A DNA stretch of 39,488 nt, taken from Parachlamydiaceae bacterium. GTDB taxonomy: Bacteria > Chlamydiota > Chlamydiia > Chlamydiales > Parachlamydiaceae. Positions 25,650 to 33,341 of this stretch are shown here, piece by piece; the first letter of the stretch is position 1; each line of letters opens with the position of its first letter. The position numbers and the translations under genes are program-made. The DNA lies in NCBI GenBank assembly GCA_013816265.1, contig JACDES010000014.1, positions 1 to 39,488 on the forward strand, given 5' to 3'. The notes under the pieces were generated by a model. That model was not told the origin of the DNA. It worked only from the letters and a program-made list of their open reading frames with translations, and searched no databases.

Positions 25650-25761
25650 AGCGAAAGAGGACTTTCGCACTCCAAACGCTTCGCGTCGCTTTGGAAATCT
25701 GTAGCATAAACATTTCTTAAAGCTACGCAAAGCGTTTGGAGTGCGAAAGTCCTCTTTCGCT
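25650..25761. repeat. Palindrome, family B (long form)
   Basis: Arms 25650-25680 and 25731-25761 are perfect 31-bp reverse complements (GCGAAAGAGGACTTTCGCAC, then TCCAAACGCT). The same sequence is at 30471-30562. The element lies between convergent genes (stops at 25541 and 25829). A short open frame at 25577-25777 is part of the palindrome and is not a gene. Confidence 0.88.
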
Positions 25762-25828
25762 TTGTTATGAAGCTCACTTGTCTAAATGTCTAGATTTTTA
25801 TGCTTACCAAGCGACCATACTCCAAAGA

Positions 25829-27052
25829 TTAAATTGCTGCAACTTGTGTATTAATATCCATTGTGGCTTCAGCTGCAGGACCTTCTAATGGTTGTGTTAA
25901 TGTAACAGGTACAAGATCTTCTCCCTTGGAAAGATCTACTGCTTTTGGAAGCTCTGATGCTTTGGCTTGTTCGCTTTCTTGCTTTGGCTTAATTGTTAAA
26001 GTATTAGTTGGATTTTCTTCATTCTCGATCATCTCAAATTCATCAATTCCATCTTTTGTTTCGTCTGGCTTCTTAGCGACTGTAGCAGATGCATTTGTAT
26101 CAGTTGCTTTACCATCAGATCCAATAGTAGAACCATTTTCAACGGTAGGTGCGGTGGTCGTAGTTGTTGCAGTATCAACACCAGCTTGCTGTGTAGCACC
26201 TTCTGGTTGATCGCTCTTTACAACATCTTTAGTAATAACGGCAGTTGCTGAAGCTAATACTTCAGGTTTTTCTTCTTTTTTAGATTCATCAACAGGTGGT
26301 ACAGAAGCTTTAGATTGATCAGGTTCTTGAGCTGGCGGAAGTTTTGAAATTTCAGCTGGAATAGATTTATCACTATTCGTGCTTGAATTACCAGTCTTAA
26401 CAACTTCATCGTTGATTTTTACAACTACGCTATTTGTAGATGCGTTGGTATTACCAGTTGTGACTACATCTTGATTGATCTTTACATCTACATTATTGGT
26501 AGATTTATTAGTATTATCATTGTCATTTTCATTGGTCTCAGCGGGTAATTGTGTAGTCTGCTCTTTTCTTATTAGTGCGGAGTTATAAAGTGTTGTTAAT
26601 GCTTGGTATTGCTCTGATTGACGTAAATCTTCGAGTGCTTTTTTCGACTTATTCCAGGTGCTATTTAATTGTTGTGCGGCATCATAACTCTTTTTTGCCA
26701 TTCTGAACAGTAGTGGACCATGTAAAATGAGTATCGGAGTAGCTGGTACGAGTACAACAACAATGTTTAAGCGTGTTTCGCAGTAAGCACCATAATCCAC
26801 AACAGATTTGTAACGATTTGAAGTTAGTAAATTTCCAAGTTTAACGATGAGTGAAATAGAACAAGTCCAAACTAATAATGGAAGACCACTTAAGGCACCG
26901 GCAATCATTGAAACTTTTGTTCCGACATAACCTATTTTATTAACAACCGGATTTGCTCTTTCCTCCATATAACGGCTCACTGTACCTGTAATACCGCAAA
27001 CCAATATAGGGGCACCTAAAATAATGTTATCTAAATTTTTTAAAACGTTCAT
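25829..27052 (-). CDS. Inc-like membrane protein with long disordered tail
   Basis: This is a 407-aa protein. The N-terminal ~118 residues contain hydrophobic stretches at about 8-25, 46-75 and 95-117; paired long hydrophobic lobes are the hallmark of chlamydial inclusion membrane (Inc) proteins. A short helical part (120-165) follows. The rest is Thr/Asn/Lys/Glu-rich and likely disordered, with a twofold repeat near 185-225 (S-T-N-x-V-x-V-K-I-N-x-x-V-V-x-T-G-N). No signal peptide or known domain is visible. It would be exported by type III secretion and sit in the host-derived membrane with its tail facing outward; this is inference from architecture. A promoter candidate lies at 27106-27135. 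Confidence 0.65.
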   Translation of the reverse strand: MNVLKNLDNIILGAPILVCGITGTVSRYMEERANPVVNKIGYVGTKVSMIAGALSGLPLLVWTCSISLIVKLGNLLTSNRYKSVVDYGAYCETRLNIVVVLVPATPILILHGPLLFRMAKKSYDAAQQLNSTWNKSKKALEDLRQSEQYQALTTLYNSALIRKEQTTQLPAETNENDNDNTNKSTNNVDVKINQDVVTTGNTNASTNSVVVKINDEVVKTGNSSTNSDKSIPAEISKLPPAQEPDQSKASVPPVDESKKEEKPEVLASATAVITKDVVKSDQPEGATQQAGVDTATTTTTAPTVENGSTIGSDGKATDTNASATVAKKPDETKDGIDEFEMIENEENPTNTLTIKPKQESEQAKASELPKAVDLSKGEDLVPVTLTQPLEGPAAEATMDINTQVAAI

Positions 27053-27105
27053 GTTTGATTACCTTGCTAAAAAGTTGAAAAAGAAAATATTAAAAATTAA
27101 TGGTT

Positions 27106-27135
27106 AATATACTTTCAAATTCTATCAAATGTAAA
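27106..27135 (-). promoter_or_regulatory. Candidate promoter of the Inc-like gene
   Basis: On the minus strand TTTACA (27135-27130) and TATATT (27111-27106) are 18 nt apart, each matching the consensus in five of six positions. The leader to the ATG at 27052 is about 50 nt. The DNA is very AT-rich, so a chance match is possible. Confidence 0.45.
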
Positions 27136-27299
27136 CTTTTTTGTATCTTTAAAAATAACATATTTGGTTTTAAATGTTTATATTTTGATTTCAAACATTA
27201 ATTTACTTAGTTATTTGTTTTGTTTTAATTATAATATGAAAGTGGTTTAAAATTATTGCTGTGTATTATTGATTTTTTGAGAAAACATTTAAAAATATA

Positions 27300-27328
27300 T
27301 TGAAATAAATTATTGTTTATGCTACAAT
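27300..27328 (+). promoter_or_regulatory. Promoter of the 228-aa accessory gene
   Basis: TTGAAA (27300-27305) and TACAAT (27323-27328) are separated by exactly 17 nt; each box has one mismatch to the consensus. The ATG lies 45 nt downstream, after AAAGGAGAG. The remainder of the divergent gap 27053-27373 is AT-rich and shows nothing else I can name. Confidence 0.65.
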
Positions 27329-27373
27329 TTAGTTTTGTTTATTTAATGATAAAAAAATAAAGGAGAGTTAATA

Positions 27374-28060
27374 ATGTCTATGACTAGTTTAGATTGTATT
27401 CAAGCTGGGATTTCAAATAATATCCCAAGAGAAAATGTAAATGCCTTAATGGAAAAAGGGTGTTCTCAAGCACAAGCTGTTTCAATATGGAAAAGACATG
27501 AAAAAAGATTGAAAGAACTTGAAACAAGTGGAGCTTTTTATAAAGCTGTTCAATTAAACGATCATCTTAGTGGTACAATACAAAATGAAAGAGAAGAACA
27601 CGCTACTATCAAGAATACACCAGAATTAGCTTTGGTTCTTTTAGCTTTTAAGGAAACAATAACAGATTTTAGAGTTCCAAAAGTAACAAAAGATGATTAT
27701 GTTAAGTGTCTGCTTATGAATGGTAGAGGTTATGATCATTCTGAAAGTCTCCTAGATCAACTAGCTCCACTTAAAGTTGAAAATTATGAAGCAAGAATCG
27801 CGCAACGTGCGCAGGAGTTTTCAGCACAAGGTATTTCCAATGCTAGTTTAAACGCTCGTGTAAGTGTAATTGGATTGAATGGGATTGCAAGAAATACTAT
27901 GAGGGAACAACTAAGCCGAATGAGTCAATTTGCTTCTGCTCCTCGTGAATCTACTATCAGACAACTTACTGCTGAAGAAGTACAAGCACGACGAGCTAAA
28001 GCAAAAGAAGAACATGATAAGCTAGAACCAATAAAACATGAGCCAAAAAAAGAAAGTTAG
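27374..28060 (+). CDS. Hypothetical accessory protein
   Basis: This is a 228-aa soluble, mostly helical protein with no signal peptide or membrane segment. The N-terminal part (G-I-S-N-N-I-P-R-E-N-V-N-A-L-M-E-K-G-C-S-Q-A-Q-A) looks like a small UBA-like or helix-turn-helix three-helix unit, but I cannot assign it. The C-terminus is highly charged (Q-A-R-R-A-K-A-K-E-E-H-D-K). I recognise no family. The strong AAGGAGAG ribosome site, a good promoter upstream and a hairpin after the stop show it is a real, separately transcribed gene. It lies in the island between uvrD and rpoN. Confidence 0.7.
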   Translation: MSMTSLDCIQAGISNNIPRENVNALMEKGCSQAQAVSIWKRHEKRLKELETSGAFYKAVQLNDHLSGTIQNEREEHATIKNTPELALVLLAFKETITDFRVPKVTKDDYVKCLLMNGRGYDHSESLLDQLAPLKVENYEARIAQRAQEFSAQGISNASLNARVSVIGLNGIARNTMREQLSRMSQFASAPRESTIRQLTAEEVQARRAKAKEEHDKLEPIKHEPKKES

Positions 28061-28070
28061 AAAAACATCA

Positions 28071-28100
28071 ATGGTATTGAGCTGTTAAGCTCAATACCAT
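28071..28100. terminator. Bidirectional hairpin between convergent genes
   Basis: A perfect 12-bp stem (ATGGTATTGAGC / GCTCAATACCAT) with a 6-nt loop lies 10 nt after the stop at 28060 and 22 nt before the stop of the opposing gene at 28123. On the minus strand it is followed by TGATGTTTTTC, giving a short U-run for the 28123-28830 gene. On the plus strand the T-run is poor. Confidence 0.65.
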
Positions 28101-28122
28101 CTATAATCAATTACCAAAAAAA

Positions 28123-28830
28123 TTAATTTTTCTGTTGTTTTATATAAGATCTAGTTGTCTGATAAGGTCTGTTGTTATCAGTATAGGATCCTGAGTAGTT
28201 ATATCCACTTGGATATTGTGTTTCAGAATAATTTCTATTCGCATCATTCGTTGTAGGTGTATTGTTTTTCGCATACCCTGTATTGGCCATGCTGCTTGCG
28301 TTGTTGTAGCGAGACTTCTTGCGAGTTGTGCTATATCCACGCATTTTATTTTCTTTTATTAATTCTTCATTATATTCGCTTTGATCTTCCCCTCTTAAAT
28401 AAGGACCTGGATTATATTTCCAGTTTTCTCGGTAATCCCAACTACGATTAATTGTAGGAGAGTTCACATTATTGTTAGGTTCGGGTTGGTAGTAGTTATT
28501 GTTTTTGTAATTGCCTTGATAATAGTTACCAGAACGTGGTTGATAGTTGTATTCATTTGAATTATTTTGAGAAGGATTATTTTGACCTCTCAAATAAGCG
28601 TTAGAATCGTTTTGCCAGTTTTGTTGATAATTCCAATTATTAGCATTTTCAGATCTATCATATAAATCTTTATCGTCATTTCTATCAACGTAAGCGATTT
28701 CTTCTTTCCCTGATGCTCCTGAACGTGGTCTAGGTTGCATAATAGAAGAGTTATCAGCTTGAGCATTCATAGCAAATGATATTGCGTTAATTCCTAGAGT
28801 CAATCCAAGAAATAGGTGAAACTTAAACAT
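28123..28830 (-). CDS. Exported Asn/Tyr-rich low-complexity protein
   Basis: This is a 235-aa protein with an N-terminal signal peptide (L-F-L-G-L-T-L-G-I-N-A-I-S-F-A-M-N-A, cleavage about residue 25). The mature part is rich in Asn, Tyr, Gln and Ser and has no predicted globular core. A motif W-(N/D)-Y-(Q/R)-(Q/E)-N-W-(Q/K), then five residues, then Y-L-R-G, occurs twice (about residues 66-82 and 130-147). A perfect AGGAGG at 5 nt spacing precedes the ATG. It is divergent from rpoN. Composition suggests a surface, adhesive or condensate-forming protein, but the function is unknown and I recognise no family. Confidence 0.7.
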   Translation of the reverse strand: MFKFHLFLGLTLGINAISFAMNAQADNSSIMQPRPRSGASGKEEIAYVDRNDDKDLYDRSENANNWNYQQNWQNDSNAYLRGQNNPSQNNSNEYNYQPRSGNYYQGNYKNNNYYQPEPNNNVNSPTINRSWDYRENWKYNPGPYLRGEDQSEYNEELIKENKMRGYSTTRKKSRYNNASSMANTGYAKNNTPTTNDANRNYSETQYPSGYNYSGSYTDNNRPYQTTRSYIKQQKN

Positions 28831-28955
28831 TGCGCCTCCTGTTGTATAATTAATAAATCATAAAATCTCACTATGGCAAAATTTTTTATTGATGACAAGT
28901 TGCAATTGAAAGATTACAATTATTTTTTTCACAAAACCTGAACTTTTTGGTGCAT

Positions 28956-30446
28956 ATGAATTCAAAACAAGATGTTTCTAGACCTGGACTTGATCTTCAA
29001 ATGCAGTCTAAACAAAGTTTAGCTCAGCGACTTATCATGTCAGCTCATATGCAGCAAGCGATTCGTCTTCTGCAAGTTCCATTGTTAGAAATAGAAGCCT
29101 TTGTTGAAGAGCAGGTCTCACAAAATCCCATTCTTGAGGTCACTGACAGTGATGCTACAATTCGTGATAGCAAAGAAATTTCTCACGAAAAAAAAGAGAA
29201 AGAATCATCGGTTTCTGAAGAGAAAGAGTTGGTAATTGATGAAAAAGATTTCACTATATTGAAACATCTTGATGAAGAATACAAAGATTTTTTCGAAGAG
29301 AGCGGTAATTTTCAAGGGAAAAAATCTCCTGATGAAGAACGTTATAAATCGTATTTAGAGAGTTCTATTCAAGCCGAAACAAATTTATATGCACAGCTAA
29401 TTCAAGAAGCTCATGAATCTTTCCAAGATCCTCTTGACTTAGAAGCAGCAGAATTAATTATTGGATACGTAGATGAATGTGGCTTCATAGATACTTCTAT
29501 GAATGAAATCGCTATCTTACATAATTTGGATTTGGAGAGAGTCAATCATGTTTTAAAAGAGATACAATCTTTTGAGCCATTTGGAGTTGGTGCTTCGTCG
29601 ATAAAAGAATCTTTGTTGATACAATTGAGATGTTTGAAAAAAGAGCAGACATTAGCTTACAGAATCATTCAAGATCATTATGAGGATTTATTGAATAACA
29701 GAATTCCGATAATTCATAAGGCTTTAAAATGTACGGTGGAAGATATTCAGTATGCGATTGATCATGATATTGCACCTTTGGATTTACATCCAGGAACACA
29801 ATTTTCTCTGCGTAAAAATCAGCCGTTGATACCCGATGTAAGCTTAAGGGAAGAAGCTGGTGAATTGATAGTTGAGATTAATCGTGATTATACTCCCAAT
29901 TTACGTTTGAATAAGCAGTATTTAAAAATGTTGGAAGATCCTAATGCAACGACGGAAACAAAGAGTTTTATTCGACATCATGTTTTTTCTGCTCGTTGGT
30001 TGATGAAGAATTTGCAGCAACGGTATTCAACAATAGAGCGAATTGCTGAATCATTAGCTAAAAGACAAAGAGAATTCTTTCTTCAGCCTGATGGAAAGTT
30101 GGTTCCATTAACTATGAAAACATTGGCAGAAGAATTAAATGTTCATGAATCGACGATTGCTAGGACAGTTTCATATAAATATATTGATTGTCCGAGGGGA
30201 TTGATTCCCTTAAGATCTTTCTTTACAACGGAATACATTGCTGATAATGGAGATTTATTGTCATCTAAAACGGTTCAACAAGCTATCTTAGATGTCATAA
30301 AAAATGAGGATAAAAATCATCCATATTCCGATGAAAAAATTTCGAGTCTTTTGAAGGAAAAAGGAATTCCCTGTGCAAGGCGTACTGTGGCTAAATATCG
30401 GGGTGTTCTAAGCGTTGGGAATACTTTGCAACGTAAAAAATTCTAG
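28956..30446 (+). CDS. rpoN: RNA polymerase sigma-54 factor RpoN
   Basis: The product is about 496 aa from the ATG at 28956; a TTG three codons upstream is an alternative. The Gln/Leu-rich activator-response region is at the N-terminus (Q-M-Q-S-K-Q-S-L-A-Q-R-L, then Q-Q-A-I-R-L-L-Q-V-P-L-L-E). An acidic linker follows, then the core-binding domain, a helix-turn-helix (L-A-E-E-L-N-V-H-E-S-T-I-A-R), and the diagnostic RpoN box A-R-R-T-V-A-K-Y-R near the end. It recognises -24/-12 promoters and needs an AAA+ activator; in chlamydiae the AtoC/NtrC-type regulator fills that role for late-stage genes. A long palindrome with a T-run ends the transcript. Confidence 0.96.
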   Translation: MNSKQDVSRPGLDLQMQSKQSLAQRLIMSAHMQQAIRLLQVPLLEIEAFVEEQVSQNPILEVTDSDATIRDSKEISHEKKEKESSVSEEKELVIDEKDFTILKHLDEEYKDFFEESGNFQGKKSPDEERYKSYLESSIQAETNLYAQLIQEAHESFQDPLDLEAAELIIGYVDECGFIDTSMNEIAILHNLDLERVNHVLKEIQSFEPFGVGASSIKESLLIQLRCLKKEQTLAYRIIQDHYEDLLNNRIPIIHKALKCTVEDIQYAIDHDIAPLDLHPGTQFSLRKNQPLIPDVSLREEAGELIVEINRDYTPNLRLNKQYLKMLEDPNATTETKSFIRHHVFSARWLMKNLQQRYSTIERIAESLAKRQREFFLQPDGKLVPLTMKTLAEELNVHESTIARTVSYKYIDCPRGLIPLRSFFTTEYIADNGDLLSSKTVQQAILDVIKNEDKNHPYSDEKISSLLKEKGIPCARRTVAKYRGVLSVGNTLQRKKF

Positions 30447-30454
30447 CTATCTTC

Positions 30455-30577
30455 AATTGGCGTTCATAACAAAGCGAAAGAGGACTTTCGCACTCCAAAC
30501 GCTTTGCGTAACATTAAGATCGCGAAGCGTTTGGAGTGGGAAAGTCCTCTTTCGCTTTGTTTAAAACGCCAATTTTT
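30455..30577 (+). terminator. Family B palindrome acting as rpoN terminator
   Basis: Outer arms AATTGGCGTT (30455-30464) and AACGCCAATT (30565-30574) enclose the family B palindrome (arms from 30471 and up to 30560). The right outer arm runs into TTTTT (30573-30577). The structure begins 9 nt after the rpoN stop. The inner sequence GCGAAAGAGGACTTTCGCAC equals that at 25651, so a dispersed repeat seems to have been placed inside, or to serve as, the terminator. Confidence 0.7.
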
Positions 30578-30610
30578 GCATATCTAAATCGTAAGGGAAG
30601 CATTAGGGAC

Positions 30611-31420
30611 TTATTTCCGATTTTTAGGATGAATACTCGGAATTGCCGATAACAATGTTCTGGTATAAGGATCTTTTGGATTTTCGAATAATTCTTGTGT
30701 CGGCGCGCTTTCTACAATTTTTCCTTTATTTAAAACAACAACATGATTCGAAATATGTCTAATCACGGAAAGATCGTGTGAGATAAATAGATAGCTCAAA
30801 TTCATTGTTTCTTGCAATTCCATCAATAAATTAATGATTTGTGCTTGTATAGATACGTCTAGAGCAGAAACTGCTTCATCACAAATAATAAGTTTAGGAT
30901 TTAATGCGATGGCTCTTCCGATACATATTCTCTGTTGCTGCCCCCCAGAAAATTCGTGAGGATAGCGATCCATGATATCTGGTGAAAGGCCGATTTTAGC
31001 TAAAACATTTGCGACAGCATCACGTTGGTCTGTGGGGTTATCTACTAAATTATGATAAATTAGTCCCTCTCCAATACTCTGCCAAATAGGTTTGCGAGGA
31101 TTTAAAGATGCATTTGGATCTTGAAAAACCATTTGCACATCTTTGCGAATATCTATCATTTCGTTTTTAGATAAGTCTGTAAGAGATTTATCCATGAAGA
31201 TAATTTCACCGGAGGTGGGTTCAATAAGACGAATGACAGCTCTAGCTGCAGTACTTTTTCCGCAACCAGATTCACCTACCATTCCAAGAACTGATCCTGT
31301 TGGAATCGAAAAACTGATTCCATCAACGGCTTTTATTACGCCCACTTCTTTTCGGAATAATCCAGCATAGATAGGAAAATATTTTTTTAAATCCTTCACA
31401 TCTAATATCAATTTTTTCAT
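30611..31420 (-). CDS. dppF: Oligopeptide/dipeptide ABC transporter ATP-binding protein (DppF/OppF type)
   Basis: This is a 269-aa ATPase with Walker A G-E-S-G-C-G-K-S-T at residues 49-57. The signature F-S-G-G-Q-Q-Q-R is near 160, followed by Walker B L-I-I-C-D-E-A-V-S-A-L-D and a switch His in F-I-S-H-D-L. It is short at the C-terminus and lacks most of the oligo_HPY extension found in longer OppF proteins. It pairs with the DppD-type subunit encoded 15 nt upstream to power peptide import across the inner membrane. No permease or binding protein gene is in the window, so these must be elsewhere. Same gene pair and neighbours as I recall for CT689-CT690. Confidence 0.92.
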   Translation of the reverse strand: MKKLILDVKDLKKYFPIYAGLFRKEVGVIKAVDGISFSIPTGSVLGMVGESGCGKSTAARAVIRLIEPTSGEIIFMDKSLTDLSKNEMIDIRKDVQMVFQDPNASLNPRKPIWQSIGEGLIYHNLVDNPTDQRDAVANVLAKIGLSPDIMDRYPHEFSGGQQQRICIGRAIALNPKLIICDEAVSALDVSIQAQIINLLMELQETMNLSYLFISHDLSVIRHISNHVVVLNKGKIVESAPTQELFENPKDPYTRTLLSAIPSIHPKNRK

Positions 31421-31435
31421 AGGACGAATTCCAAC

Positions 31436-32464
31436 CTAATTAGTATCTTTATTTAGTTCCCATGAAAGTCTACTTTCTTCCGTTTGATCGTATAGCCAGC
31501 ATTTAGCCAAGTGTGTTGGACTCGAATCAATATTAAAATCAGGAACGGCACCCGTACGGCATTTCGGCATCACGAAAGGACATCGAGGATGAAAGCGGCA
31601 TCCCGAAGGAATTTGATTAAATGAGGGAACTGTTCCTTTAATTGATTTTAACTTGCCTTTATTCGTTTGAATTGAAGGACGTGAATTGAATAATCCCATT
31701 GTATAAGGATGGGCACGGTGGTCAAAGATCTCAAAAATTTCGCCTTTTTCTATACCTTGTGCCATATACATGACAATAACATCGTCAGCCATATCTGCAA
31801 CAACACCCATGTCGTGTGTGATTAACAAAATGGCCATCCCCTTTTCTCTTTGGAGGCGACGCATAAGATCTAAAACTTGAGCTTGAATTGTCACGTCGAG
31901 TGCAGTTGTAGGTTCATCTGCAATAAGGATATCGGGTTCGCACATAAGTGCCATTGCGATCATTACTCTTTGTTTGAGCCCACCGGAAAGTTGATGTGGA
32001 TAATCATTTATCCTTTTTTCTGGATGGGGGATGCCAACTTGATCTAAGGCCTCTATGGCACGGGCTAAGGCAGCTTCGCCGTAGATTTTAAGATGAAGTT
32101 CTGCGACTTCAATTAATTGAGATCCGATTGTAAAAACAGGATTTAAAGCACCCATGGGATCTTGAAAGATCATTGAAATTTTAGCACCTCTGATGGCACG
32201 CATCTCTTTTTCATTGATGCTCAATAAATTACGTCCCTGATAAAGAACTTCTCCTTCTATTGGGAGAGCAGGAGGGGAGGGTAAAATACGCATGAGAGAA
32301 AGAGCCGTCATTGATTTTCCACAACCCGATTCTCCAACAAGAGCTAAAGTTTTGCCTCGATAGAGATCGAAATTTAGATGATCCACAATTGTCCAAATGC
32401 TATTGCCGATTTGTAAACGAGTCGTTAAATTTTTGACACTTAGAATTGGGAGTGATGCTGTCAT
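31436..32464 (-). CDS. dppD: Oligopeptide/dipeptide ABC transporter ATP-binding protein (DppD/OppD type)
   Basis: This is a 342-aa ATPase with Walker A G-E-S-G-C-G-K-S at residues 44-51, the signature L-S-G-G-L-K-Q-R, Walker B I-L-I-A-D-E-P-T-T-A-L-D, and the switch L-I-T-H-D-M. The C-terminal oligo_HPY region is complete, with G-C-R-F-H-P-R-C-P and further Cys residues, where DppD-type proteins carry a metal or Fe-S site. It is upstream of dppF by 15 nt in the same operon. Start is ATG at 32464. Together they would feed host-derived peptides to the bacterium. It is divergent from the DUF47 gene. Confidence 0.93.
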   Translation of the reverse strand: MTASLPILSVKNLTTRLQIGNSIWTIVDHLNFDLYRGKTLALVGESGCGKSMTALSLMRILPSPPALPIEGEVLYQGRNLLSINEKEMRAIRGAKISMIFQDPMGALNPVFTIGSQLIEVAELHLKIYGEAALARAIEALDQVGIPHPEKRINDYPHQLSGGLKQRVMIAMALMCEPDILIADEPTTALDVTIQAQVLDLMRRLQREKGMAILLITHDMGVVADMADDVIVMYMAQGIEKGEIFEIFDHRAHPYTMGLFNSRPSIQTNKGKLKSIKGTVPSFNQIPSGCRFHPRCPFVMPKCRTGAVPDFNIDSSPTHLAKCWLYDQTEESRLSWELNKDTN

Positions 32465-32659
32465 AGCTTATTAACTTTAATTAATTTTTAAGAGAGTTTT
32501 CAACTTCCTGACAATAACGAATATGAACTTTTTTTTGCGATTGAAACTTAGAAACATCAATATACTAGTATTTTTGCAATTATATGCTAGCAAAATTTGG
32601 TATAGAAAGTATAAAATTTGATTGTTTATTTATTTTTTGAATTAGGGATTAATTTTTCT

Positions 32660-33334
32660 ATGCTGACAATACTAAAATTATTTGGCCGTTCGCCTTTTGC
32701 GCCCCTTCAATCACATATGGAAAGCGTTGCTCGTTGTGTCCATAAAATTCCAGCGCTTATTGATGCTTTAGAAAAACAAGATTATCCCCTATTAGAACGC
32801 ATTGCAGAAGAAATTTCTGAGCTTGAACATAGTGCAGATTTAATAAAAAACGACATACGTAATCATCTTCCGAAAAGTTTATTCTTACCTATTGATAGAG
32901 GTAACTTATTAGAGATTCTATCATTGCAAGATCAGATCGCAGATAAAGCAGAAGATATTGCAGTATTAACGACATTAAAACCCCTTGAAATGTTAGCTGA
33001 ATTTAAAGAGGACTTTAATCAATTTTTGATTAAGAATATTGAAACATTTGAAGGTGTTTTTCTCATTATCAAAGAACTAAATGAGTTAGTCGAATCCTCT
33101 TTTGGTGGAATGGAAGCAGCTAAAGTCAAGGTGATGGTGGATGATGTTGGTTTTAAAGAGCACGAAACAGATGTGATTCAATACAAACTTCTCAAGAAGC
33201 TATTTAATTCTGAACATTTGATGACTTATACGACATTTTTTCAATGGCAGAAACTATTTGAGAGTATTGCTTCCATTTCTAATTTATCCGAGAATTTAGC
33301 ATTACGGGTTCGAATGACATTGGAGTTAAAATAA
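32660..33334 (+). CDS. DUF47/PhoU-like protein, partner of PiT
   Basis: This is a 224-aa all-helical protein of the DUF47 (PhoU-related, TIGR00153) family. Typical signs are the N-terminal F-G-R-S-P-F-A-P-L-Q-S-H-M, a run of acidic helices (E-I-S-E-L-E-H-S-A-D-L-I-K-N-D-I-R), L-P-I-D-R-G-N-L and D-Q-I-A-D-K-A-E-D-I-A. The family is metal-binding and is encoded next to PiT transporters, where it is thought to regulate phosphate uptake. I chose the ATG at 32660, giving the usual family length; the frame opens 42 nt earlier. PiT starts 7 nt after the stop, so the pair is an operon (CT691-CT692 equivalent). Confidence 0.9.
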   Translation: MLTILKLFGRSPFAPLQSHMESVARCVHKIPALIDALEKQDYPLLERIAEEISELEHSADLIKNDIRNHLPKSLFLPIDRGNLLEILSLQDQIADKAEDIAVLTTLKPLEMLAEFKEDFNQFLIKNIETFEGVFLIIKELNELVESSFGGMEAAKVKVMVDDVGFKEHETDVIQYKLLKKLFNSEHLMTYTTFFQWQKLFESIASISNLSENLALRVRMTLELK

Positions 33335-33341
33335 TAAAACT

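Noticed and set aside
25577-25777. 66-aa frame
   Set aside because: It is the palindrome of family B read through; no ribosome site.
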